DNA of 37,194 bases from [Phormidium] sp. LEGE 05292 (GTDB lineage Bacteria; Cyanobacteriota; Cyanobacteriia; Cyanobacteriales; Aerosakkonemataceae), in assembly GCF_015207735.1 (NCBI RefSeq), contig NZ_JADEWG010000062.1, positions 1 to 37,194 of the forward strand, written 5' to 3'. Position numbers and translations under genes: made by a program. This document shows, piece after piece, positions 1 through 9,500 of this stretch; the stretch's first letter is position 1; every line of letters starts with the position of its first letter. The notes beneath the pieces are model-generated. The model did not search any database, was not told the origin of the DNA, and saw only the letters and a program-made list of their open reading frames with translations.

Positions 1-2663
1 TTTTAGCCGCCTTTTTCAGTGCCGGAGTTTCCCTTGCCTCTTCCGAAATTGGCAAGCAACCCCACCCCCAACCCCTCCCCGTCGCACGGGGAGGGGAGAT
101 AGTGGAGAGAGTTTTTCAATTAAAAAATCAAGACTTAAAACTCTCCGAATCACCTATTAACAACCCACAACAATTATTAAGAGAAGGTAAGCAGTTTTTC
201 CAAGGGGAACAATTCTCCCAAGCAGTGACAGTTTGGCAACAAGCTGTTTCGGTTTTTAATGCTTCTGGGAATAAACAAGGTGAAGCTTTAGGATTGAGTT
301 ATTTATCCTTAGCTTATCAACAACTTGGTCAATGGAAAGAAGCAGAAAACGCTATCTTATCCAGTCTCTCCCTAATTCCCAACAGGAGTAAAAATAAAAC
401 TGACCAACAAATTCTAGCTCAAGCATTGAACGCCCAAGGGCATTTGCAATTAAGTTTGGGACAAGAAGACCAAGCTTTTAAAACTTGGGAAAAAGCTGCT
501 GCTACCTATTCCCAAATTGGCGACACTGAAGGAACTATTGGCAGCCAAATAAACCAAGCCCAAGCATTACAATCTTTAGGATTCTACCGTCGCGCCCGGG
601 AAAATTTAGAACAAGTAAAAACCTCCTTACAATCTCAACCAAACTCTCTAATTAAAGCTACAGCTTTGCTGAGTTTAGGTAACGCTTTGCAAGCAATTGG
701 TGAATTGAAAGAATCCCGGAGATTGTTGCAGCAAAGTTTGACTATAGCCCAAGATTTGGGAGTACCGTCAAGTGTCAGCGCCGCCTCCTTTAGTTTAGCC
801 AACACTGCCAGAACCTTAGCCAAAAAAGCTGAAGATTTAAGAGATGAGTCAACCGCAAAAATTGAAATCAAAAATGCTCTAGAAGCATATCAAAAAGCCG
901 CCCAAACATCCAATTTTCCAATTAACCGACTGCAAGCACAAATCAATCAGCTAAGCTTGCTAGCAGATACCCAGCAATTTAGCGAAGCTCAAGCTTTATT
1001 ATCGCAAATAAAACTCAATGAATTACCAGCTAGCCGTAAGTTAGTCTACCTTCAAATTAACCTAGCTCAAACTTTGTTAAAGCTAGAGAATGAACCAAAG
1101 AAAAATGTTTCCTTCTCCAATCAAAGCGAAATTGTTCAAATTTTAGCCAAAGCAGTTCTAGAAGCAAAAAGCCTTAAAGATTCGTCAGCAGAATCTTACG
1201 CATTGGGAAATTTGGGCAGACTATATGAATTAACTGGACAATTTAAAGAAGCGCAAAATCTCACTCAACAAGCACTGAGTTTAGCTCAAGCAATTAATGC
1301 TTCAGATATCGCTTATCGCTGGCAATGGCAATTAGGAAGACTGCTTAAAGATCGAGGGGATAATCAAAGTGCAATATCCTCCTATTCGGTAGCAGTTGAA
1401 ACTCTCAAATCCCTACGTAAAGATTTAGTTGCGATCAATCCCGATAATCCAGACGTGCAGTTTTCATTTCGCGAAAGTGTTGAACCTGTTTATCGAGAAT
1501 TAGTTGATTTATTAACCACAGAAAAGGAGCCAAGTCAAGACAATTTACGACAAGCGCGTTTTGTCATTGAATCTCTCCAATTAGCAGAATTAGACAATTT
1601 CTTTCGGGAAGCTTGCTTAAATGTTAAACCTGTACAAATAGACCAAGTAGATCCCACCGCCGCCGTAGTTTATCCGATTATTTTAAAAGACAGATTAGCT
1701 GTAATTTTAGCATTACCCCAATCTGATTTGAGCCTTTATACTACGCAAAAAACTCAGCAAGAACTCGAAAGCGTTCTCAATGACCTGCAACAAGATATCG
1801 GAAGACCAGCCGCAGATAAAGACAAGGTTTTGCAGCTTTCTCAACAAGTTTATAACTGGATTATTCGACCGATCGAAGCAGATTTAACGCAAAAAAAGGT
1901 GAAAACTTTGGTATTTGTTCCCGATGGTTTATTACGAAATATTCCAATGGCTGCTTTGCACGACGGAGAGAAATATTTACTAGAAAAGTACAGCATTGCT
2001 CTCACCCCAGGACTACAGTTATTCCCATCGCAACTTCTCAAACGGGAACAGTTGAGAGTTTTAACGGCTGGTTTATCGGAAGTAGATCAAAAAAAGTTTC
2101 CAGAGTTTCCTTTCCTTCCTAACGTCAAAGTGGAGTTGGAACAAATTCGGTCTATATTGTCTACTCAGGAGCTTTTAAATCAGCAATTTACCAACAATAA
2201 TCTGCAACAAGCACTTAATTCAGTTCCTTTTTCCGTTGTACATATTGCCACACACGGTCAATTTAGTTCCCAAGCAGAAAAGACTTTTATTCTGACTTGG
2301 AATGAAGAAATTAACGTTAAAGAATTAGACAATTTGTTGCGTCGCAGAAAACAAGAAGATTCCCGCCCAATTGAATTACTGGTTTTTAGTGCTTGTGAAA
2401 CCGCAGATGGAGATAATCGAGCTGCTTTAGGATTAGCTGGGGTAGCAGTGAGAGCGGGAGCACGCAGTACTGTAGCAACTTTATGGAGAGTCAACGATGA
2501 ATCAACAGCTAAATTAATGGTGAGATTTTACCAAGAATTAGCTAAGGAAAAGATTACTAAATCAGAGGCATTAAGAAGCGCCCAATTAAGTCTTTTGCAG
2601 TCAGAGCAGTATAAAAGTCCTTATTATTGGGCACCTTTCGTTTTGGTGGGTTATTGGCGTTAA
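1..2663 (+). CDS. TPR-repeat CHAT-domain protease-like protein, 5' partial
   Basis: The frame is open from the left edge of the window, so the gene very likely begins outside; a GTG at 102 is only the first start codon inside. The upstream codons read LAAFFSAGVSLAS, like the end of a signal peptide, then a proline-rich stretch encoded by a palindromic repeat. The body (numbered from GTG 102) has tandem TPR helices over about residues 20-430 and a C-terminal CHAT caspase-like domain with the His in HIATHG (H718) and the Cys in SACET (C765), so the catalytic dyad is intact. Family knowledge: TPR-CHAT proteins are common, often secreted, in filamentous cyanobacteria; substrates are unknown. It lies outside the transposon and shows no link to Cas effectors. 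The domain call is firm, the function inferred. Confidence 0.85.
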   Translation, partial: LAAFFSAGVSLASSEIGKQPHPQPLPVARGGEIVERVFQLKNQDLKLSESPINNPQQLLREGKQFFQGEQFSQAVTVWQQAVSVFNASGNKQGEALGLSYLSLAYQQLGQWKEAENAILSSLSLIPNRSKNKTDQQILAQALNAQGHLQLSLGQEDQAFKTWEKAAATYSQIGDTEGTIGSQINQAQALQSLGFYRRARENLEQVKTSLQSQPNSLIKATALLSLGNALQAIGELKESRRLLQQSLTIAQDLGVPSSVSAASFSLANTARTLAKKAEDLRDESTAKIEIKNALEAYQKAAQTSNFPINRLQAQINQLSLLADTQQFSEAQALLSQIKLNELPASRKLVYLQINLAQTLLKLENEPKKNVSFSNQSEIVQILAKAVLEAKSLKDSSAESYALGNLGRLYELTGQFKEAQNLTQQALSLAQAINASDIAYRWQWQLGRLLKDRGDNQSAISSYSVAVETLKSLRKDLVAINPDNPDVQFSFRESVEPVYRELVDLLTTEKEPSQDNLRQARFVIESLQLAELDNFFREACLNVKPVQIDQVDPTAAVVYPIILKDRLAVILALPQSDLSLYTTQKTQQELESVLNDLQQDIGRPAADKDKVLQLSQQVYNWIIRPIEADLTQKKVKTLVFVPDGLLRNIPMAALHDGEKYLLEKYSIALTPGLQLFPSQLLKREQLRVLTAGLSEVDQKKFPEFPFLPNVKVELEQIRSILSTQELLNQQFTNNNLQQALNSVPFSVVHIATHGQFSSQAEKTFILTWNEEINVKELDNLLRRRKQEDSRPIELLVFSACETADGDNRAALGLAGVAVRAGARSTVATLWRVNDESTAKLMVRFYQELAKEKITKSEALRSAQLSLLQSEQYKSPYYWAPFVLVGYWR
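61..100. repeat. GC-rich palindromic repeat inside the TPR-CHAT gene
   Basis: A perfect 11-bp inverted repeat, CCCCTCCCCGT (72-82) and ACGGGGAGGGG (86-96) around a 3-base loop, preceded by CCCACCCCCAA. It is read in frame as QPHPQPLPVARGGE. This resembles the dispersed element giving 'PxPNPSPxRGE'-type peptides in many bacterial genomes. Confidence 0.6.
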
Positions 2664-3048
2664 TTTTACATTCGTCATAGAAACACCCGTGTCTGCCAAA
2701 AGTTTCACAGATTACTCCCTGCAAATGGACGAATTTCTTCATTAGCTAAGAATGCAGCATACTTCAAACAGGCGCTAATATCGTCAGCGACAAATAAATG
2801 ACATCATTTACTTCAAAAGTAGATTAAACATATCTAAAACGTCATATCCTTGCGGACAAATAATGTAGCAATCGACAACTTAACAAATTAATGTCACTTT
2901 TTTAGAAAAAGTGTTTATAATCATTAGTAAATTTGTACTTATGAGCTAGGTTAACGAAGCTCAAGCGATTTGCTGACAACTTTAAGTTAAGCGACATCGC
3001 CCTCGTCCTACCTCTACCCAATTGGTATTTTTACCTGAGATGCTGTCT
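2664..3048. other. Intergenic region holding the tnsB-side transposon end
   Basis: No gene is seen here. It contains AT-rich sequence with three transposase-site-like motifs between 2787 and 2897, described separately. No TGT terminus followed by a TTAACA unit, as found at the other end, could be recognised, and no matching 5-bp target duplication was accepted, so the exact left boundary is unknown. Confidence 0.5.
2787..2897. repeat. TnsB-site-like motifs at the tnsB-side end
   Basis: Three motifs are visible: GCGACAAATAAATGACATCA at 2787-2806; GACAAATAATGT then AATCGACA within 2855-2877; and TTAACAAATTAATGTC at 2880-2895. The third is inverted relative to the sites at 16442-16562, as expected for opposite transposon ends. 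The second is in direct orientation and matches the outermost right-end site at 20 of 23 positions. They are degenerate compared with the clean array at the tRNA side. Confidence 0.6.
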
Positions 3049-4794
3049 ATGGATGAAACTACTTCTTTCAATATCGCATCTGATCATAAATTAATTGACC
3101 TCAGCGACGACTCAGATGAAATTCCAGAGAGTCAGGACAGAGAAACAAATGTCATTGTGACGGAACTCTCAGAGCAAGCGAAACTGAAAATGGAGGTGAT
3201 TCAAAGTCTGATATCAGCTTGCGATCGCAAAACTTACGGGCAAAAACTAAAAGAAGCAGCACAAAAACTGGGTAAGACAGTTCGCACAGTTCAGAGAATG
3301 GTGAAAAAGTATCAGGAAGAAGGACTATCTGCAATTACTGATACTGAGCGATCGGACAAAGGCACTTACCGAGTTGATAAAGAGTGGGAAGAATTTATTA
3401 TTAAAACCTTTATCGAAGGTAATAAAGGTAGTAAAAAAATGACCCCGGCTCAGGTAGCAATTAGAGTACAAGTAAGAGCCGAACAACTGGGGTTAGAAAA
3501 ATGTCCCAGCCACATGACAGTTTACCGCATCCTCAATCCGATTATTGAGCGAAAAGAGCAGAAACAGAAAAAACGGAATATTGGCTGGCGAGGTTCACGA
3601 GTCTCCCATCAAACTCGTGATGGTAAAACTTTGGATGTACGTTATAGCAACCATGTATGGCAATGCGATCATACAAAATTAGACCTAATGTTGGTCGATC
3701 GATTTGGTGAAGTTTTGAGCCGTCCTTGGTTAACAAAAATTACCGATAGTTATTCCCGCTGCATTATGGGAATTCATTTAGGCTTTGATGCACCAAGTTC
3801 TCAAGTAGTTGCTTTAGCCTTGCGCCATGCAATTTTACCTAAGAAATACGATGCTCAATACAAACTCCATTTTGAGTGGGGAACTTATGGCGTACCGGAA
3901 AATATTTTTACAGATGGGGGAAAGGATTTTCGTTCGGAACATTTGAAGCAGATTGCTGTGCAACTGGGAATTGATTTGCATTTACGCGATCGCCCTCCTG
4001 AAGGCGGCATAGAAGAACGCGGATTTGGCACAATTAATACTGATTTTCTCTCAGGATTGTACGGTTATTTAGGCTCGAATATTCAACAACGTTCCGAGAA
4101 AGCAGAGTCAGAAGCTTGTATTACACTCCGGGAATTACATCTGTTATTGGTGCGATATATTGTTGATAATTACAATCAACGTCTTGATGCTAGAACTAAA
4201 GATCAGACTCGCTTTGAACGGTGGGAAGCAGGATTGCCTGCTCTACCAAGTTTAGTTGAGGAACGGGAATTAGATATTTGTTTGATGAAAAAAACTCGCC
4301 GCACTATCTACAAAGGTGGGTATTTAAGTTTTGAAAATCTCATGTATCGAGGTGATAGTTTGGCAGCTTATGCTGGCGAAAGCGTTATTCTCAGATTTGA
4401 CCCTAGAGACATTACAACTGTTTGGGTATATCTCTTGGGGACAACGGGAAAAGAGGAGTTTCTTGCTGCTGCTCATGCAATGGATTTAGAGACGGAGCAA
4501 CTTTCCTTTGAAGATAATAAAGCTGCTAGTCGTAAACTGCGTAAGGCAGGGAAGGAAATTAGTAATAAATCTATTTTGGCAGAGGTGCGCGATCGTGACA
4601 CTTTCATCAAGCAAAAGAAAAAAAGCGTTCAAGAGCGGAAGAAAACAGAACAAGCTCAAGTACATCCAGTTTATGAAGCACCGAGAACTGTTAATTCAGA
4701 GCTAACTGAGCCTTCATCAGAAAAGACTCCAACACCATCTAAAAAACCTAGAGTTTTTGATTACGAACAGCTTAGAAGAGATTACGATGATTAA
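3049..4794 (+). CDS. tnsB: TnsB, DDE transposase of the V-K CAST
   Basis: This Mu/Tn7-type transposase binds the transposon ends and carries out strand transfer. The protein has an N-terminal winged-HTH region (YGQKLKEAAQKLGKTVRTVQ), an rve integrase core, a beta-barrel segment and a charged C-terminal tail ending FDYEQLRRDYDD, the kind of tail that contacts TnsC. The catalytic triad is visible: D207 in WQCDH, D289 in FTDGG and E323 in GGIEER (from ATG 3049), with the 82- and 34-residue spacing I recall for ShCAST TnsB. The frame opens at a TTG at 3022, but ATG 3049 (or 3040) is the more natural start and gives 581 aa, close to the usual length. tnsC follows after about 90 bp in the same direction. 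Confidence 0.96.
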   Translation: MDETTSFNIASDHKLIDLSDDSDEIPESQDRETNVIVTELSEQAKLKMEVIQSLISACDRKTYGQKLKEAAQKLGKTVRTVQRMVKKYQEEGLSAITDTERSDKGTYRVDKEWEEFIIKTFIEGNKGSKKMTPAQVAIRVQVRAEQLGLEKCPSHMTVYRILNPIIERKEQKQKKRNIGWRGSRVSHQTRDGKTLDVRYSNHVWQCDHTKLDLMLVDRFGEVLSRPWLTKITDSYSRCIMGIHLGFDAPSSQVVALALRHAILPKKYDAQYKLHFEWGTYGVPENIFTDGGKDFRSEHLKQIAVQLGIDLHLRDRPPEGGIEERGFGTINTDFLSGLYGYLGSNIQQRSEKAESEACITLRELHLLLVRYIVDNYNQRLDARTKDQTRFERWEAGLPALPSLVEERELDICLMKKTRRTIYKGGYLSFENLMYRGDSLAAYAGESVILRFDPRDITTVWVYLLGTTGKEEFLAAAHAMDLETEQLSFEDNKAASRKLRKAGKEISNKSILAEVRDRDTFIKQKKKSVQERKKTEQAQVHPVYEAPRTVNSELTEPSSEKTPTPSKKPRVFDYEQLRRDYDD

Positions 4795-4883
4795 GTTTGA
4801 CAACTAAGTGATGTTTTGTTACTAGGAAATTGGCTTGTTTGTGCGATCGCAAATTTTTCACCAGAAGAAGAGGGATAAATTTA

Positions 4884-5717
4884 ATGGCGGATGAGTTACG
4901 CAAATGGGTGCAGAGTTTATGGGGAGACGAACCAATCCCCAACGAACTAGAATCAGAAATTGAGCGATTAATCGCAGCCAAAGTTATTGAACTGGATCAT
5001 TTCCAAAAAATACATCAGTGGTTAGATACCCTTCGCTTAACTAAGCAATGCGGTCGGATTATTGCACCTCCGCGAACTGGTAAGTCGGTAACTTGTGATG
5101 TTTACAGATTGCTGAATAAACCAAAAAAAAGACCTGGACGGCGCGATTTAGTTCCGGTTTTGTATATGCAAGCGCCGGGAGATTGTTCGGCAGGAGAGCT
5201 ATTAACTTTAATTCTTGAGTTACTTGGTTACGATGAAACTTCCGGGAATCTTAGCCAACTTCGACGACGAGCATTAAGGCTGATTAAGGAAGCGAAAGTT
5301 GAAATGATTATTATTGATGAGGCTAACTTCCTCACGTTGAAAACTTTTAGTGAAATTGCCCGGATTTATGATTTGTACAAGATTTCGATTGTTTTAGTAG
5401 GTACTGATAGCTTAGATAGTTTGATTAAAAGAGAAGAGTATATTCACGATCGCTTTATAGAATGTTACCGCTTAAAGGTATTGTCAGAAAACCAATTTCC
5501 CCAGGTAGTAGAGATTTGGGAGGAGCAAATTGTAAATTTACCAGTTCCTTCTAACCTGACTAAAAAAGAAACTCTAGTGCCTTTGTATCAAAAAACCGGA
5601 GGTAAGATTGGTTTGCTCGATCGCGTAGTTAGAAAAGCTGGTCTTCTTTCTTTGAGGAAAGGTCTAAATCATATCAACAAACAAACTTTAGATGAAGTTT
5701 TGGAGTGGTTTGAGTAA
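4884..5717 (+). CDS. tnsC: TnsC, AAA+ regulator of the V-K CAST
   Basis: This AAA+ ATPase forms filaments on target DNA and links the Cas12k-TniQ complex to TnsB. It carries a Walker A-like PPRTGKS motif, a Walker B MIIIDEA and a sensor-like VLVGTD. ATG 4884, preceded by an AGAGGGA ribosome-binding site, gives 277 aa, matching the roughly 276-aa family members. The frame extends upstream to a TTG at 4830, but those residues look non-coding. It lacks the long N- and C-terminal extensions of classical TnsC, as is usual for V-K. Its stop codon overlaps the ATG of tniQ by one base, so the two are translationally coupled. Confidence 0.95.
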   Translation: MADELRKWVQSLWGDEPIPNELESEIERLIAAKVIELDHFQKIHQWLDTLRLTKQCGRIIAPPRTGKSVTCDVYRLLNKPKKRPGRRDLVPVLYMQAPGDCSAGELLTLILELLGYDETSGNLSQLRRRALRLIKEAKVEMIIIDEANFLTLKTFSEIARIYDLYKISIVLVGTDSLDSLIKREEYIHDRFIECYRLKVLSENQFPQVVEIWEEQIVNLPVPSNLTKKETLVPLYQKTGGKIGLLDRVVRKAGLLSLRKGLNHINKQTLDEVLEWFE

Positions 5718-6223
5718 TGGAAACAGTGGATAATCGATCGCGATTGATTGAAGTTGAACCACTAGAAGGGGAAAGTTTAAGCCATTTTTTAGGGCGCTTT
5801 CGTCGGGCTAATTATTTAACTACTACTGGACTGGGTAAGCTGACGGGATTGGGTGCAGTAATCTCCCGATGGGAAAAGTTGCTTCTTAATCCGTTTCCGA
5901 CGCGACAGGAGTTGGAGGCGTTGGCTAATGTGGTTGGGATTGATGTTGAAAGACTTGGCGAGATGCTGCCACCAAAGGGTGTGGGGATTAAACACAGACC
6001 GATTTTATTGTGTGCTGTCTGTTACGGCGAGTTTCCTTGGCATCGGATTGAGTGGCAGTTTAAGGATAGATTGGGATGCGATCGTCACCAGTTGCGTTTG
6101 TTACCGAATTGCACTAACTGCCAGAGGCTTTTCCCTATTCCAGCAGACTGGGTGCAAGGGGAATGCCAACATTGTTTTTTACCGTTTGCAACAATGGCGA
6201 AGCGTCAGAAATCGATTGGATAG
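5717..6223 (+). CDS. tniQ: TniQ, short V-K type target-selection protein
   Basis: This 168-aa TniQ has the small size typical of V-K systems. The N-terminal half carries the TniQ segment (EGESLSHFLGRFRRANYL) and an HTH-like region. The C-terminal half is a zinc-ribbon cluster with CAVC, C-x2-H (CDRH), CTNC and CQHC pairs, enough for two zinc sites. Its known role is to join the Cas12k R-loop complex and nucleate TnsC. The ATG overlaps the tnsC stop codon (TAATG). Nothing appears truncated. Confidence 0.94.
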   Translation: METVDNRSRLIEVEPLEGESLSHFLGRFRRANYLTTTGLGKLTGLGAVISRWEKLLLNPFPTRQELEALANVVGIDVERLGEMLPPKGVGIKHRPILLCAVCYGEFPWHRIEWQFKDRLGCDRHQLRLLPNCTNCQRLFPIPADWVQGECQHCFLPFATMAKRQKSIG

Positions 6224-6595
6224 AAAATACTCAGATAACTAAAGGGTGCGATCACAAGCCAAAGCGATCGCTCCCTGCTAACTAGAATTTGGCGCTGGCT
6301 TTTGCCCGGAGCAAGGGACAATTCCAATGGTTCCTATACAGCCATGCTGATGATGAGTGCGCGATCTACTGAAATGACTAAACAAACCGCAGTTTGAGAA
6401 AGCAAACTCCAGTTGGATAATTCCATTGGGTGCTGAGAGGGAGTGGAGTCTGCGATTGCCCACCAGCAGAAGTGAGTAGATTTAACAAATTAAAATGTTT
6501 TGGACGACCTTTAAATAAGAATTTACTAAGTACAATAGTATGTCTATACTTTCAAGACTACATCGAATCCTCTCTAGGCAAAGCTCAGCGAATTT
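6224..6595. other. Non-coding spacer between tniQ and the cargo
   Basis: No supported gene. It holds a HIP1 octamer near 6266 and a run TTTAACAAATTAAAATGT near 6480 that partly resembles a TnsB site. The promoter of the cargo nuclease gene presumably lies in the AT-rich part after 6480. Confidence 0.4.
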
Positions 6596-9500
6596 ATGGA
6601 TGAAAAGCACCAGCAATCTGAATCAGCAGACTTTCGTCCTTCAGATTTCATGAGGGCACGACGACCCTATCTGTTTTCTGATACACAAGTAGTTGGAGAG
6701 CCGCTTTTAGATCGGAGTTTCCTTGAATACCACTTAGAAACTTTGACTAATCGTAGCCAAGAAAAAGATTTTGAGCATTTCAGCCGACGATTAGCTGAGA
6801 AAGAGATTTGTCCTAATCTCTTGCCCCAAACAGGACCAACTGGAGGAGGAGATAGCAAGGTAGACTCTGAAACCTACCCTGTTTCCGATGCTGTTTCAAT
6901 TCGCTGGTACGAGGGCATTGGACGTGAAGCTGCCTCAGAGCGTTGGGCATTTGCTATCAGTGCAAAACAACAGTGGCGCTCAAAAGTTCGTTCTGATGTG
7001 CAAGGCATTGTAGAAACGCAGCGTGGCTACACCTTGATCTATTTCATTAGTAGTCGATATATTAAGGACAAAGATAGAGCCAATATTGAAGATGAATTAC
7101 TTAAAAAATACAACGTTAGTGTACGAGTTCTAGACAGAACTTGGATACTAGATAAGGTGTTTCAGAATAAGCGCGAATATTTAGCTATAGAAACTCTAAA
7201 AATTAGTTCGCCATTGACTCAATCTATTAAGAAAGGTTCCTTGGATACAGCTCGTGAATCTGAGTTAAATGAGTTAGAGACACAGATACAAGATCCTACT
7301 CGGTATCAAGGTATTGAGTATCAGCTTGTAGAGGATTGCATTGAAGTAGCTAAACTGGCGCGTGAGTTGGAATTACCACGTATAGAAGTCGATGGGCGTT
7401 TTGCAAGAGCTGAGCGTGTAGCCGAACAATATGGAACGCATCGGCAAAAACTTCAATGTGCTTATGATAAAGCGTGGACTTCTTTTTGGTGGCATGATGA
7501 CTTTAATACGCTCAATCAAATTTATGATAGTGTTGAATGTTTAGCAGTTGGCAGTGATCAAGTCACAGATATTGAATTATTAGCTAACTTATGGCAGCTA
7601 ATATGGACTACTGTTCAACGCTCACAACTTAATGTTTCTGATGCAAAAATATATGCACGGACTGAAGCCTTACGCATTGAGTTACAAAGACTTCAAGCTG
7701 ATAAAGATCGACCAAGTACTGTTTTACAGTCGCGGTCGATTGAGTTACTGATGGATCTTAGTCAGTCTCAGGATAAACCTCTTGAACTGAAGAGGATACT
7801 TAGTGAATTTCGTAAAGTATTTGAGGAAGGCAAAGGTTTAGTTAATTTTCCTGTAACGCCCCTCATTAAAATCCTTATGGAATTAGGTGAGTATTTACCT
7901 GATGATCCTGATTTTGACGAGCTTTTTGAGTCTGTACTTCTACTTTCACAAGAGCGAGAGAGTAGAGCAACTTCTGGACGTATGCTCTTAACAAGAGGAA
8001 CCCAAAAGCTGAGTGGTGGAAACCGTTACGAAGCAATTCGTCTTCTTGGTCGAGCGCAATATGACTTGGCTATGCGTGAGTGCCGTGGTGAGTTGATTGC
8101 TGCTCTAGCATTATGTGCGAGTGCTTATGAATCAGCAGGTTTACTATGGGCTGCACGTTCTAATATGCTTCTAGCCGCATCCCAAGCTTTTAATGAGTAT
8201 TGGGAAGATGGCACATTTACTATTCAAGCATTCGCCTGCTTAAAACGATTAGTTTGGATTGAACTACAGTTAGGACGAGTCCCCATTACACTTACATGGA
8301 TTGATTACGTTACGGTCATTTCGCAAGTACTTAGACTTGATGAAGAATCTCAAGAAATATTTCTTAAAGAGAGAGAAACTCAAGATGTAGTCCTTGGTAT
8401 TCTTCTTCTCAAAACTTCTTTCAATGATTTGCACTATTTAGAGACTATCCCAGCAATCCTTGAAAATCTTGACCTCAACCGTTCATTCATAGCCTCGTTA
8501 TACGCATTAGGTTATGAGGATACTCTCCGTTCTGAGGGTTGGATTCCACAGGAAGAGACTGAATTAAGTGTTCGTGAGTTTTTTGATTCTTGGCTATTAC
8601 AGCCAGCAAATCATGATCTACCAGAAGCTCCAGAGTTTTTGGTAAAGGACACAGTAGAACTTCGCTCTCAAGTATTAGGCTGTAGCATAGTTGCTGAAAC
8701 ACCAAATAATAATAGATCTTTGTTCATTACGGAGTCGATTCTTGCTGCTTTTGAGGCTTTTCTCGCAACAAGTCTTGATTCTAATTTATTTCCACATCAA
8801 TCAAATATAAGGTTTCAAATTATTCCTTCAGATTCAGTCGTCGATGTTATTAGCTTTCAGATTGAAGAGAATTCTGCACATCTTGAAACCCTCATAAAAG
8901 TAGAGCATTCTGTCAGTGAAGAATCTTATATCGCAGGTATTAATTTTGAAGCATTAAGTAAAAAATTGTTTGAATTATTCATTCGATTGATTTCTCACAT
9001 AGCTTTTGTGCCAGATCCAGAACAGTACTTTGATAGGCTTTTGCGAGAAGAGTCTGCTTTCTCACGTGCATTTAACTTTACTAATGTAGCTACTGCTATT
9101 TGGAATATTCTAGGCAAAACACCAAAAATTAGACTTGCAGACTGGCAGTTAAATAACACAGAAAATAAATTTCCACTTCGTCGAGTAGTTGTTTGGAATA
9201 ATGGATCAACTCAGACTGTCTCTGTTGAACAGACAACTCAGACAAGCTTGATAAAACCTAGCCCAGGGCAGGGTGAAATTCCTCCAGAACTTAGGAACGT
9301 TGATCATCTTAAGCATCGTGATCGTAAAGTTTATTCTCTACTTGATGTTGCCCTTTGGGATAAAGCTAGTTGGAAGGGAACGGGTTTTGGCTTTATTCCA
9401 AATAAGCAAAATCTTCCACTTTTAGAGCTTGCACTTTTGTTTCGTAATGAGGCTGCAAGCAAGCAGATTTTTTCTCAGTGGAAGCAAGAATTTGGCGATG

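Noticed and set aside
1-2663. The TPR-CHAT gene as a Csx29-like CRISPR-associated protease
   Set aside because: It appears to have a signal peptide, lies outside the transposon, and no type III-E effector is present; secreted TPR-CHAT proteins are common in cyanobacteria.
2690-2700. TGTCTGCC as the left transposon terminus
   Set aside because: It is not followed by a TnsB-like unit at the expected distance and has no duplication matching the right flank.
2876-2880. CAACT at 2876-2880 matching CAACT at 16563-16567 as a target-site duplication
   Set aside because: The sequence after it (TAACAAAT) does not begin with a TGT terminus, and a 5-bp match is easily due to chance; kept only as a lead for the left-boundary question.
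6278-6463. A 61-codon minus-strand frame between tniQ and the nuclease gene
   Set aside because: Low-complexity, no ribosome-binding site, no recognisable pattern.
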